A stretch of 64,000 nucleotides of DNA from Mesodorylaimus sp. YZB2_4 (Eukaryota; Nematoda; Enoplea; Dorylaimida; Dorylaimidae), in contig JASANH010001389.1 in the NCBI GenBank assembly GCA_030248295.1, positions 434,001 to 498,000 on the forward strand, read 5' to 3'. This document shows, piece by piece, positions 55,295-64,000 of the stretch. Under the pieces are notes generated by a model. That model was not told where the DNA came from. It searched no databases and was given only the letters and a program-made list of their open reading frames with translations. Position 1 is the first letter of the stretch. Each line of letters opens with the position of its first letter. Made by a program: the position numbers and the translations under genes.

Positions 55295-56040
55295 CCATGT
55301 CAAAGTAACCGCTGGTCATAATATTCGCTCATGTCCAGACTTAGTGCATCCAATACGAGTTACGTCAGACTTAGGATGCGGATGGTGTTTCGACTTGGTT
55401 GGGCCGTTACATGAAACTGAGAACGAGACCGGGTATGGTTTTTTGAATATAAAGTAGGCACTTGAGATGAGACTGTGTCCACAGTCCAAAATAGTCTATC
55501 AATTTTGAGCATTCTGCGGTAAAGAATTTCGCAATGAATTTTGCAATGATTTTGAACGTCACATGTGTGAGAAGCTTGGTATCAAAAAAGCTTTTTCGAC
55601 AGCGTATCAGTCGTCTGGGTGCGCAAGAAATCGAAAGAGCTCGGAATCAACACTAATGGCGTCATAAGGAAAGTCAAGTGTCAAACACGACACGTCATCG
55701 ATTCTCTCCCAAAGCCAACTAGCGTTAGAAGTATCCGTGGAGATGGCAACTGCTCGTTCCGCAGCGTGATACGCGCGATTATTTGCGATCAGATCAAGAA
55801 GGCAGGAAATTGATATCACTAGGCTTCGCTCCAAGTTTTCTTACACTTGTTCCTCCATGGTTGAATATTTAGTAACTGTGCGTTCTGTGTCTTCGTTGAC
55901 AAAGGTGATGCTTGTTGGAAAGAAATATCAGGTCTAAAATATTTTGCAACTTAAAAAATTATACCCGGATACTTTGACATGACCCCGGTTACATTGGCAT
56001 ACTGATATGTCAATGTAACCGACCGGCTACTTTGACATGG
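55295..56040. mobile_element. inverted-repeat DNA element carrying zinc-finger and OTU-like remnants
   Basis: Ends at 55295-55311 (CCATGTCAAAGTAACCG) and 56024-56040 are reverse complements at 16 of 17 bases. Extra TTTGACATG words lie just outside or inside each end, and a subterminal hairpin (GGTTACATTGGCATA/TGTCAATGTAACC) sits at 55987-56020. Inside, on +, one frame reads CGKEFRNEFCNDFERHMCEK (Cys/His finger-like) around 55515-55574. After a frame shift, another reads VRSIRGDGNCSFRSVIRAII around 55718-55777, matching the D-G-N-C catalytic loop of OTU cysteine proteases. The coding part is short and broken, so the element is decayed. Confidence 0.55.
55622..55813 (+). pseudogene. OTU-like protease fragment inside the repeat element
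   Basis: About 63 codons ending in a stop at 55813, with the RGDGNCSFRS motif typical of the OTU active-site loop (Asp and Cys present). The rest of the domain, including the catalytic His, is not seen in frame. Upstream the sense frame shifts near 55620. It is a remnant of a transposon-borne protein. Confidence 0.5.
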
Positions 56041-57325
56041 TGTTTCACGACCGGCGCGGCGCGGTCTTGGTCACCAGTTTGCCTCTTGCAGGTGTGCCGC
56101 TGTGTTGATCGACTGTGACATCGTGAGAGAATCAGAAATGCGAGTACTTAGTCCAAAGGACCAGTGCGTTTTTTATGGATCACGAACACATGCTCTCTTT
56201 ACGTGAATATGCAGTTCAAGATAAGATCTTGACTATGGTGTTCATGCAAACTTGTTTCCCTGGAGCTTACTGTGAGATCTAAAAGAGGTCAGAGGCCAAA
56301 ACAATGTCACTCATCGCTTACAAAGCAACGCAATAGAATTAAAAATTTTGTCCAAAACCTACAGCATTCTATGGAAGGATCTTTGAAAACAAAGCACTGG
56401 GAGCATAATTTGCGAAAGGTGCCAAAAACCCAACACAGCATGCAACAACAATAAATTGAATGAAGTGTTACCGATAATCGGAAGCCTCAGATGCTCGGGT
56501 AATGCAGTTCTCTGTCCAGGGCTCTGCGTGAACCCCAGATTGCTATTCCTGCCGTGATGATATGGATAGTAGAGCATATGTTCGTGTCTAGCTCAAGGTC
56601 AGCAGCTCTTGGCATGAACGTGGTGGAGGTGTATTTAATCGTGAGGAAAACTAATTGATGACCTTTGACACAACAACTTACTGTCTGTTGCTTAGATTGG
56701 GAAATGTCTGCGCTATATGTAAACTTTAAAATTCAGTAGCTGCGTGAGCAGTTATGTGCAAGATGATAACTCCTCCAGCTCTCTGTTGTTTGATTAAACC
56801 GGTGAATAAAATGTTGCACTAAGAAATGCCTGTTTGCAGTCGAGGCAACGACATGCTCGACTAGGTGCTGATCCAAAGTGCAGCATGGCCTTCGAATAGC
56901 AAGTCAATCCACCAGTGACAGTCGGCCTGATTTCCACTGACTTCGGCAAACTGCCAATCACGATTGATAAATATTCATCAGAACTCTATTTTCAGTCCCC
57001 ATCTTGTAACATTTTGTTTGATAATAGGTCACGAGATGTCACGGAAAAGTGTTCCCATGTCATTTTCAAACATGACACTATGACAATGGCCAGCATACTT
57101 CAATCAGTCACGCGGGGCCACGTACGATGAGCTGCCTTCAGTAATGCACCTACAGCACTGTACAGACAAGTGACCAGTCTTGACCACATTAGCAAGAATG
57201 TGATTGCGCTAGCGGATTCGAGTCAAGGGGATAAAGTTTTGGCACCAGATAATTTTATTCCTAAATTTATACCAGATTTCCTTCTTTCAATCTGGACTGA
57301 TAATGAAAAATTCTGATGAAAATAC
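56041..57325. other. intergenic, no gene seen
   Basis: No supported exon, repeat or RNA gene found. Confidence 0.45.
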
Positions 57326-57660
57326 AGGGTGTTCAAAAAATTCGATTACTTTTTGAAAATTCCATGTGAAGATCGGGATCGATTCAGTTTTGAATTGCCA
57401 TGTGTTCCCAAAATCCAAATGGAAAGACCCGTCTATGGATTCTGCTGTGCTTGGGATTAGTTTTGCGCACTGTGCTGCGGATGCACCGCAGGGTTTTTGG
57501 TGAAGTAGTAAACCTCGTTTTTGGCACCACCGAGAGAGTGTCCGTCCTGGTTTTCTCTGGCATTGTTGTTCAGTAGCTGTTGTGTTTGTGCTTGAAATAA
57601 CCTGCTTTGCCAGAAAGGATTTGACCACTGTCTCTGAGCGCCTTCCGACTTCCGCACTGT
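57326..57660 (-). mobile_element. possible decayed mariner-like fragment
   Basis: TACAGGGTGTTCAAAAAATT at 57326 looks like the terminal repeat of a mariner-type element, with a small mirrored word (AATTCGATTACTTTTTG) beside it. On the minus strand, fragments such as TSPKTLRCIRSTVRKTNPKH in shifting frames weakly recall the N-terminal helix-turn-helix region of mariner transposases. No opposite end was found. Confidence 0.3.
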
Positions 57661-59159
57661 CCGAAAGGATCTGAGCGCCTTGTATCGCGTGCCCCGTTCA
57701 CAGTAGAGATACTTCCAACGGAAGTAATCTCACGCGAGTGACATGTATGTGTCTATTGCATTCCTTTTTCTGGCTCATGGAGGTAGAGGGTCGGCTGCGC
57801 CTTTTGCGTAAAAGTAAATGGCCCGCTCGGATATCTATTTCGAATTAAGTCGATTCCTCGGACATGGGAGCTGGGGTATTCTTGTTAGAGTGTGGAATGA
57901 ATTTGTATCCTGCATACCGTTTCCCACGAGATAGCCGGATCAGTGCGTTCATTCTCTCTCCAGCACGGCGTGTGGCAGGCGCGTGTTTGGCGGCGGGTGG
58001 GATGCCTTGGTTAGGAATGGGGGTAGGAAAAAACGAAAATGAATGGATCTTGTCCGTGTGCTCAACCCCGAGAGTCTGTGGGATCAATATCCAAAGGCGT
58101 TCTAGGAGACCGCTTCCAGTAGTGCAGACACCGTCAGTCCCCTTTTTCCTCAACAATTTCCTTTTGCATTGCGTTTTCGCGCTTTCCGATTCCGAGACGA
58201 CTTTGACGACGCGAGCCAAATGGTAGTAAGTCGAAAAAAGGGAAATTTAACTGAGGCTTTATCTTTTCAGAATAGAAAATGTTTCCAAGAGGCAGTCCGT
58301 TTCTACTCCAAGTCCGAGAGCTATAGCTGTGACTAGCTGTTCTTATGCCAAGTCTCCCTTTCTCTCACACTCTGTACTTCAACTCAGTCTGGCTACCGAT
58401 CGGGTTACTTTCGTTTAGGCGTAATTTTCTCACGATGGGGTATAGTGTACATAAATCTGGCCGTGAAACGCAGTCCCAGTTGCACCAGTTCGTTTTCGTC
58501 GTATTGATAGGGTCGGGAGTTCAACCGAAAAAGGATTTACGAGGTAGCTTCTGAGGACCCGATAGCGGAGGTGGTGCAACGGGGAGAGGGTTGGGTGCGT
58601 TGATTAGACGGATCTTTTACAAGAATCGATGGAGAGTTCTTGCAGAACGTTTAACAATGAAATGCTTTTTCTATGAATGGCCTGGTTTCAGGCCGCAACT
58701 TGTGACAGTTGGAGGGCAGACATGAAAGTCCCACGACCCCACCATCCGACAGTAGGCCATCCTTACTTATGGCAGGCTTGTGGGGGTGTAATTGAGTGAG
58801 CAAATTGTGATCACTCACCGATCAATTATGTTTTGAGAAAAACACGCCACTAACTTGATCCAATTTTTAAGAAGCAGCTTCCAATAACCAAGAGCTTATC
58901 TCTTTTTCGATTAATAACTGAAGCGATGGGCGGGTACTCGATGCCATATGTTCCTCGTTTCGTCTCGCTCCCAGGCGGTCGCTGCCTAGGCAAACGAGGG
59001 GAAATCGAAAATTGACATTTTACTGAACGCCATGAGTAATTTGTCAATACCCGACGCCTATATTTTATTCTCGCTTTAGGGTGTGCAGCCGATATGCGCA
59101 AGGCCAGCATTTCCCTTTGTTCTACGATCGCTTGACGCCGCCGAGTCAAGGCTGTGAGG
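57661..59159. other. intergenic, no supported gene
   Basis: Two overlapping opposite-strand frames at 57845-58226 (120-124 codons) lack signal, splice or domain support and I leave them out. A partial SINE-A head word (GGTGGTGCAACGGGG) occurs at 58570. Confidence 0.4.
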
Positions 59160-60581
59160 ATGGCCAGATTTGGTCACTTCCGAACTGGGCATGCTCTCAA
59201 TCGGGGGAATCAGTGTCTCATGTTGGTCGTCGGGTTTATTGTTTTGATAATTTTTAACAGAGTGTGCGAGGCGGAAGGTGGAAAGAGACTGACGATCGAG
59301 GATGGTGCTACTAAAGGTGAGCGTCGTATAGAACGCAGTACATTGGCTTTGCATATGGCATGGTGGCGAATTTTCGGGGATGATTTAGCGCACAGTATTA
59401 GGTTGGATGGGGACTGTACCAGCATTATTCGGAGCAGTAGTTGGCCAGTGGCGCACACTCGCGAGGATGCGTTGAGTGGACAAATCGTCAGATTTCCTGC
59501 GTTCTCATGCCCTCGAATACGCGTGACCGCGTTTGGAAATGTGACTGCACTATGTGTATTCAAGACCCATGGGAATGAACTGATCTGTTATTAGCTTCTG
59601 AAAATAGTTGGGAGTGCCCTGGTAATAATGAGCTGATTCAAAGGTGAATCATAAAGGTCAAGTGTGAGGTCCATTCTGGAATCACAATGCCAGAAAAGGC
59701 ATGTCAGGGTCGGATCAATTGTACATATATCCTTGCAGATGACAAGATCGTTCGGTGTTATTATTGTTCCACATCCCCTTCAGTAATTCGATCTGAGAAG
59801 GTCAGGAAGATATTCCTTCCGGAGGAGGAGGAAGAAGAGCGATATAATGATGACGGCACTTTGGTGACGGTGGCGAAACCATTTCGACTGCCCCCAAAAT
59901 ATGACCCAGCCTGTGCTAGACCGTCCAATTTCTCTCAGTTACAAACACAAACATGTCGATACAACTATTGCATCAAACTTTTCATCGACGATAAGGATTG
60001 TAAGCGAACGGGCACCAGGTTGGGCACAAATGCTGCAATGTGTTATTATGTCGAGAGTATAGGAAGTGGATGAAAGGGGTGGCCACGGGGTGTTTGTTTA
60101 ATTTTCTATTTTAGGGGACGGTCTAAATGAACCACCCTAGGGCTAGGGAGGTCCCTCCTGTTCTACTCTACAAAAATTTGTCCTACTGCATAACTACATG
60201 CTTGTAGTTCATATAGGTGATTTAGATATTCTTTTTTGACCGGTATTGAAATCAGGAGGAAAATTCAAAGATCCCGACGCAATGACCGTCTCTCCTGTTA
60301 GTCTATCAACACACACACACTCAACCCTAGACGATCTTTTCGTTTCAGCTGATCCATTCGCCTTGCGAGGATGTGTGGACGCGATAATGCCTTTTGCACA
60401 ACCTGCAAGCTACGCCGAGAAATGCGTACAAGAAGAATCTTTCTATAACAATATGTTTTGTGTGTGTAAGGGCCCGTTCTGCAATGGTGCACCTGTTCTT
60501 ATTCCGAGCTACAGATCCCTCATTTTACTCCTACCATCCATTGCTTATGCACTCTTTTTGTGTCTCGCTACTCGTGTCTGA
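59160..60581 (+). CDS. Ly6/uPAR-type GPI-anchored surface protein
   Basis: Three exons, 59160-59316, 59739-59999 and 60349-60581, joined at two phase-1 introns (GTGAGC...CCTTGCAG; GTAAGC...GTTTCAG), giving 216 residues. A signal peptide lies in exon 1 (LMLVVGFIVLIIF). The Ly6 fold is spread over exons 2-3: VRCYYC at its start, an acidic insert (PEEEEEERYNDDG), then TCRYNYCIKLF, RGCVDAIMPF, C, and the diagnostic CVCKGPFCN at the end. A hydrophobic tail (SLILLLPSIAYALFLCL) follows, as expected for GPI attachment. Ly6 proteins of this sort (quiver/sleepless, ODR-2 type) modulate ion channels and receptors at the neuronal surface; that role is an inference from family. The acidic insert makes the first finger unusually long. 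The start could also be the ATG at 59220. Confidence 0.85.
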
Positions 60582-61355
60582 TTTGGTTTCTAGTTATGTG
60601 TGATTGTCCAGTAAACGTGTTTCGGCACTGGGATGCTTATGTGTTGTATGGAATGTAGGGGTGATCTGCAGCCTGGGAGGCTCAGCGACTCGTTCAGCCA
60701 TATTGTCCAGCAGCGAGAGGGTGGGCTCCTCCCTGATTCAATCCTTGGCGACGAAAAACCATACTGTAAACCCATAATGCTGACCCATGAGAAGGGGGCT
60801 CACCCAGTAGCCCGCACGACCCACTTGAGCGAAGTCCCTTTTGCCTGCAGCCAGGCAGTACTAAAAGATGCAATGAGTGGTGTACAGAGCAGTGGGTCGT
60901 TGCAGATGCGCAGTGCACACGGCATCATCAAACGAACGGCAATGCCTAATCTGATTACCATCATGATAATCGACTGTGATCCAAATCCAAGAGCTACTTT
61001 CCATAGTCATCCTTGGCTAGTCACCCACTCCAGTCTTTAGAAAAAAACATGCGAATCAATCTCGCGTCACCAAAGCATCCCTATTGCTGAACGCTCCTTA
61101 AAACACAATAGGCGCATCAAGGTGAATGAGAATGGTTTCCAGCACTAGCTAAGCGACAGGTATCTATTGGCGTCATAACTGGCCATGGTCATTGTCAACA
61201 CGAGTCCAGTTGCCCGGCAGACAACGCCGGGCAACCAAAATTGATCCAAACTCATAAGCCGTAACGGAAAACGGAATATGAGCATATGAGATACAGTAGG
61301 TGTGAATTGACGATGAGAGGGCCTGACTGAAGCACTTGTGACAGTGGGGGCGAAA
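60582..61355. other. intergenic, no gene seen
   Basis: Between the Ly6 gene and the adhesion GPCR; open frames on both strands are not supported. Confidence 0.45.
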
Positions 61356-63528
61356 ATGTATCGGATTCTCATTTTGGGAGGAGTTGGTGTGTTCTTTGTA
61401 AGTTAGTGTGGCCATCGAGTGGACTGGTCACTATTATCATTGTTATGCTTCCATTTCAGGTGGCCACACCAGCCGCAGCTCAGTCATCACTACCCGATGT
61501 GAACGGAGGTTGGTCCCCTTGGGAATTAGATCCGAGCATAGACTGTTGTATTTATGGCCCGTACGCCCGCTACAGACGCTACTGCACGAACCCGACGCCA
61601 GAACGGAACGGCTTGAAATGCTTGACTTCTAACGGAACCTACGCCAGCACAGAGGACGCATGGAGAACATGTAACTGTAAGTCGTGCACTGGACACCAGC
61701 ACAGTGTGTGCTCTGGAGAGTCTAGCGTGGTTCTAGAATAAGTTCCTAGCCAGGCCAGCCAAATCCAGATGAGTGTAGCACGTTTTCCAGCACGAGAGTG
61801 ACTTGAGTGCTTGTTGGTCAGACGGTTAAGGTAAGGTATGATCCAAGAAAGAGCGGCCGTCAAGGGCAAGTATCAGACTGAAGTGCCTTTCCCTTCCGTT
61901 CTATAGTGTCACCTCCCCGAAATAAGTGAGGGAATGGATGAGTGAGTGAATGAATGGGGTACAGTATGCCAAGCTGCGACCAGACGACGGGATGATCCGA
62001 ACCGCCATGACAAAAGGGTATCATGATCAGAATTTCAGGCGGGTGTGTGCCACCATGCGACCCTGCCGTTTCGTTCTGCGTCAACGATTCGGGTCTGACT
62101 GGGCCATACTGCAAATGCAACTATCCCATGGTCCCTGTACCTAATTCTGATTATCTCAATGGCACGCAATGCATGAACGTGACATCCACCACCACAGCTC
62201 CCGTCACCGCTCCGCCTGTGACCATGGATGCGGTAAGCTTCCGGAGTCAAGGCAGCATATACGAAGAAGAGCCTAGCCTTGTTTCAGAGTTCGAAAAAGA
62301 CCAAGGACACTGTCCAGTATATATGCATTGTCATAATGCTGGGCTGCCTGGCCACTGTGTTCGGCCTGATGATCTTCTGTTAGTAAGTGGCATCTAAGAC
62401 TCACCACGATACGCACTTAATATCTTGCCTTCAGCGGTTTCAAAACCCTTCGCATCATCCAAATGAGTGAAGAAGTGACTCTGGCGGCTACATTCGCCCT
62501 TGTAGGATTCTTGATTGAGAGCACTGGTGACAAGGTAAGCCAACGCCGACCCGCATATAACATGATTGTGATAAGCCGATCCTTTCAGACGGGATGTATG
62601 ATCATAGCCATCCTTGTGCACTATCTATTCATGTGCACCATGACTTTCTACTGTTTGGAAGCCCTGCACACGTACAGCATGGTCACCTACGTGGTCCCCG
62701 TCAGGGGCTACTTATCGGCCATTGTCAATATCGTCCTTGGATACGGTGTGTAGCTTGTGAGAAGCTTCAATGCCCGAGATGAAAGCACTCTGTTCTTTCC
62801 AGCCATCCCATTGTTGCCCCTGGCCTTCTCGGTCGGCTTCTTGTACACGAGCTATGGAAACAATGGTCGTCAGTAAGTGCAAATCGAACGGGTAGTCTCG
62901 CAATCAGATGCACGTAAGTGAGGTTTCAGTTGCTGGTGTGATATCAATGGAGCCGGGACGGGTCAAGCTTGGGCATTCTTGTTCCCCATTTGCTTCGGAG
63001 CATTGGCTTGCGCTGTGATAGCCGAGGCGCAAGGACAAGGCAAATACGAACCGTTGCCTGGCACTGATGAGTTGGAATTGAGAAGCGCCAAGTAAGGTTT
63101 TTTTTGGAGAAGGGACCGTCTCCTGAACTGTCGTTGAGAGGCTGCATGACTTTCAGGATCAGTCAATACACCATCATGATCAACATGCCCTTGAGCGTGG
63201 CAACGTACGTGGTCGGCCTGCTGGCAGTCGACCTGCAGATCTTCGCCCTGTACATGGTCTTCTTCGCTTTGGCCGTTTTTCTGGGCGTAGCCATCTTGCT
63301 GTCTCATGCGGCAGCCAGTCCCAGGGTATGTTCACGCACCTGCTACACATAGGCTGTTACGAACCATAACTTGCTTTTAGTTGGCCAGTATGTGCCCATG
63401 CGGAGGCGGATCCACGAGCTCGAGTGGAAGGGTAAGATTGCCATAAGCATTTTGGTGACTGCTAAAATTAAATATACCTTTTCCAGGTTGCACCAACCCC
63501 GCAACCCTTGCCGGGGAAGATACAGTAG
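61356..63528 (+). CDS. adhesion-family (class B) GPCR with short TSP1 + EGF ectodomain
   Basis: Eleven exons: 61356-61397, 61460-61676, 62039-62232, 62288-62382, 62435-62534, 62589-62745, 62803-62872, 62930-63091, 63157-63325, 63381-63431, 63487-63528. Phases agree and give 432 residues. Exon 1 is a signal peptide (MYRILILGGVGVFF). Exon 2 is a TSP1-like unit (GGWSPWELD...CC, RYRRYC, WRTCNC). Exon 3 is EGF-like (CVPPCDPAVSFCVND, GPYCKC) plus a Thr/Pro-rich stalk with N-glycosylation sites. Exons 4-9 hold seven hydrophobic segments; exon 8 has CWCDINGAGTGQAWAFLFPI, the CW....(G)..WAF.(G)P pattern before TM5 of adhesion and secretin receptors. The cytoplasmic tail is short and Ser/Gly/Pro-rich. 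No GAIN domain or GPS cleavage motif is seen between EGF and TM1, which is unusual. Receptor class is firm; ligand unknown. Confidence 0.85.
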
Positions 63529-64000
63529 ATGCATGAAGCAGAAGACATGAGTGTGAGAGCAGGCAAAATGATAACCACATTTGGCACTGCACCATCACTG
63601 CTTAATTACCACATGCCCCGTGAGTGTTCTGATGTATTTGCTGATCATAGCGTCCCCTACAACCCGCCACAGTATTCCATGCTTGCCTCGCATCACAGTA
63701 AAATTGGAGTTGCCTTGTGAGTATGCATTAGGCGGATCCCAGATGCGAGGGGTCTTCTCCAACTGGAAAGCGGCTCACGCACACAATCATGCCCTCGAAT
63801 GCCCCGTGGCATGCGTATACTAGCATTTCGCCACCAGAGTGGACCGTGGTGTTCATGAAGGCAAATTTTATCGTAGTTGCGGGCAATGTGCGCAGGACGT
63901 AGGACAGGCGGGTCGATGTTTACCCAAGTCCGTCTCGACGACAATCGGTGTCGTTTCGTTGCGGACGAGTGGAATCGGTGAAGTGAAAGGAAACAGCGCC
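63529..64000. other. 3' flank of the adhesion GPCR, no gene seen
   Basis: No supported exon before the window end; a minus-strand open frame at 63693-63944 has no splice or domain support. Confidence 0.4.

Noticed and set aside
57845-58226. Overlapping opposite-strand frames of 120-124 codons
   Set aside because: Neither has a signal peptide, domain, conserved-looking text or splice sites; two open strands in a GC-richer patch suggests chance.
1-64000. CRISPR array, bacterial operons, Shine-Dalgarno sites or rho-independent terminators
   Set aside because: The genes are spliced eukaryotic genes. The only regular repeat (21 bp, no spacers) is a minisatellite.

Overview
This is nuclear DNA of an animal with a compact gene structure. 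The genes have many short introns, mostly 50-70 bp, with GTAAGT/GTATGT-type donors and TTTTCAG or TTTTAG acceptors. Interspersed repeats derived from tRNA lie between them. The gene content is metazoan: an aminergic GPCR, an adhesion-type GPCR, a GPI-anchored Ly6 protein, a MACPF protein, amidated neuropeptide precursors and a fused eukaryotic acetyl-CoA carboxylase. The splice-site style and short introns recall small-genome ecdysozoans such as nematodes, tardigrades or mites, but nothing in the window fixes the phylum. All spliced models below were built by hand from reading frame, intron phase and splice motifs. No transcript evidence was available.

Layout. 1-2.5 kb: no gene recognised. 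2.56-3.70 kb (+): aminergic GPCR in one coding exon. 4.88-6.70 kb (+): two-exon MACPF protein with a signal peptide and a GPI-like tail. 7.37-7.9 kb (+): TATA-driven neuropeptide precursor 1. 8-19 kb: mostly non-coding and repeat-rich, with tRNA-derived SINEs, a perfect 21-bp hairpin inside a dispersed repeat family, inverted arrays of a ~15-bp motif and a ~1.07-kb minisatellite with a 21-bp unit. 19.77-20.77 kb (+): neuropeptide precursor 2, a paralogue of the first. 21.25-22.54 kb (+): acidic protein with a possible membrane segment. 23.78-24.11 kb (-): small secreted Cys-containing protein. 27.47-37.27 kb (-): complete acetyl-CoA carboxylase in 25 exons, with a MITE in one intron and a 39-nt phase-preserving exon carrying a basophilic kinase motif. 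37.3-41.8 kb: no gene. 41.81-43.36 kb (-): tandem BTB protein. 44.06-46.7 kb (-): 5'-truncated LINE broken by a solo-LTR-like insertion. 47.53-48.44 kb (+): small helical protein. 49.88-50.2 kb: two SINEs head to head. 51.54-54.45 kb (-): multi-exon zinc-ribbon protein of unrecognised family. 54.9-56.04 kb: SINE and an inverted-repeat-bounded element with zinc-finger/OTU-like remnants. 59.16-60.58 kb (+): Ly6/uPAR-type GPI protein. 61.36-63.53 kb (+): 11-exon adhesion-family GPCR with a very short TSP1+EGF ectodomain.

The genes do not form one pathway. Several are signalling or cell-surface components: two GPCRs, two GPI-type surface proteins and two related peptide precursors. Acetyl-CoA carboxylase is the one clear housekeeping enzyme. 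The most interesting items are the pair of precursors ending in WE[Y/F]MHF-Gly, the missing toggle tryptophan in the amine receptor, the small regulatory-looking exon of acetyl-CoA carboxylase, the minimal adhesion GPCR, and the OTU-bearing repeat.
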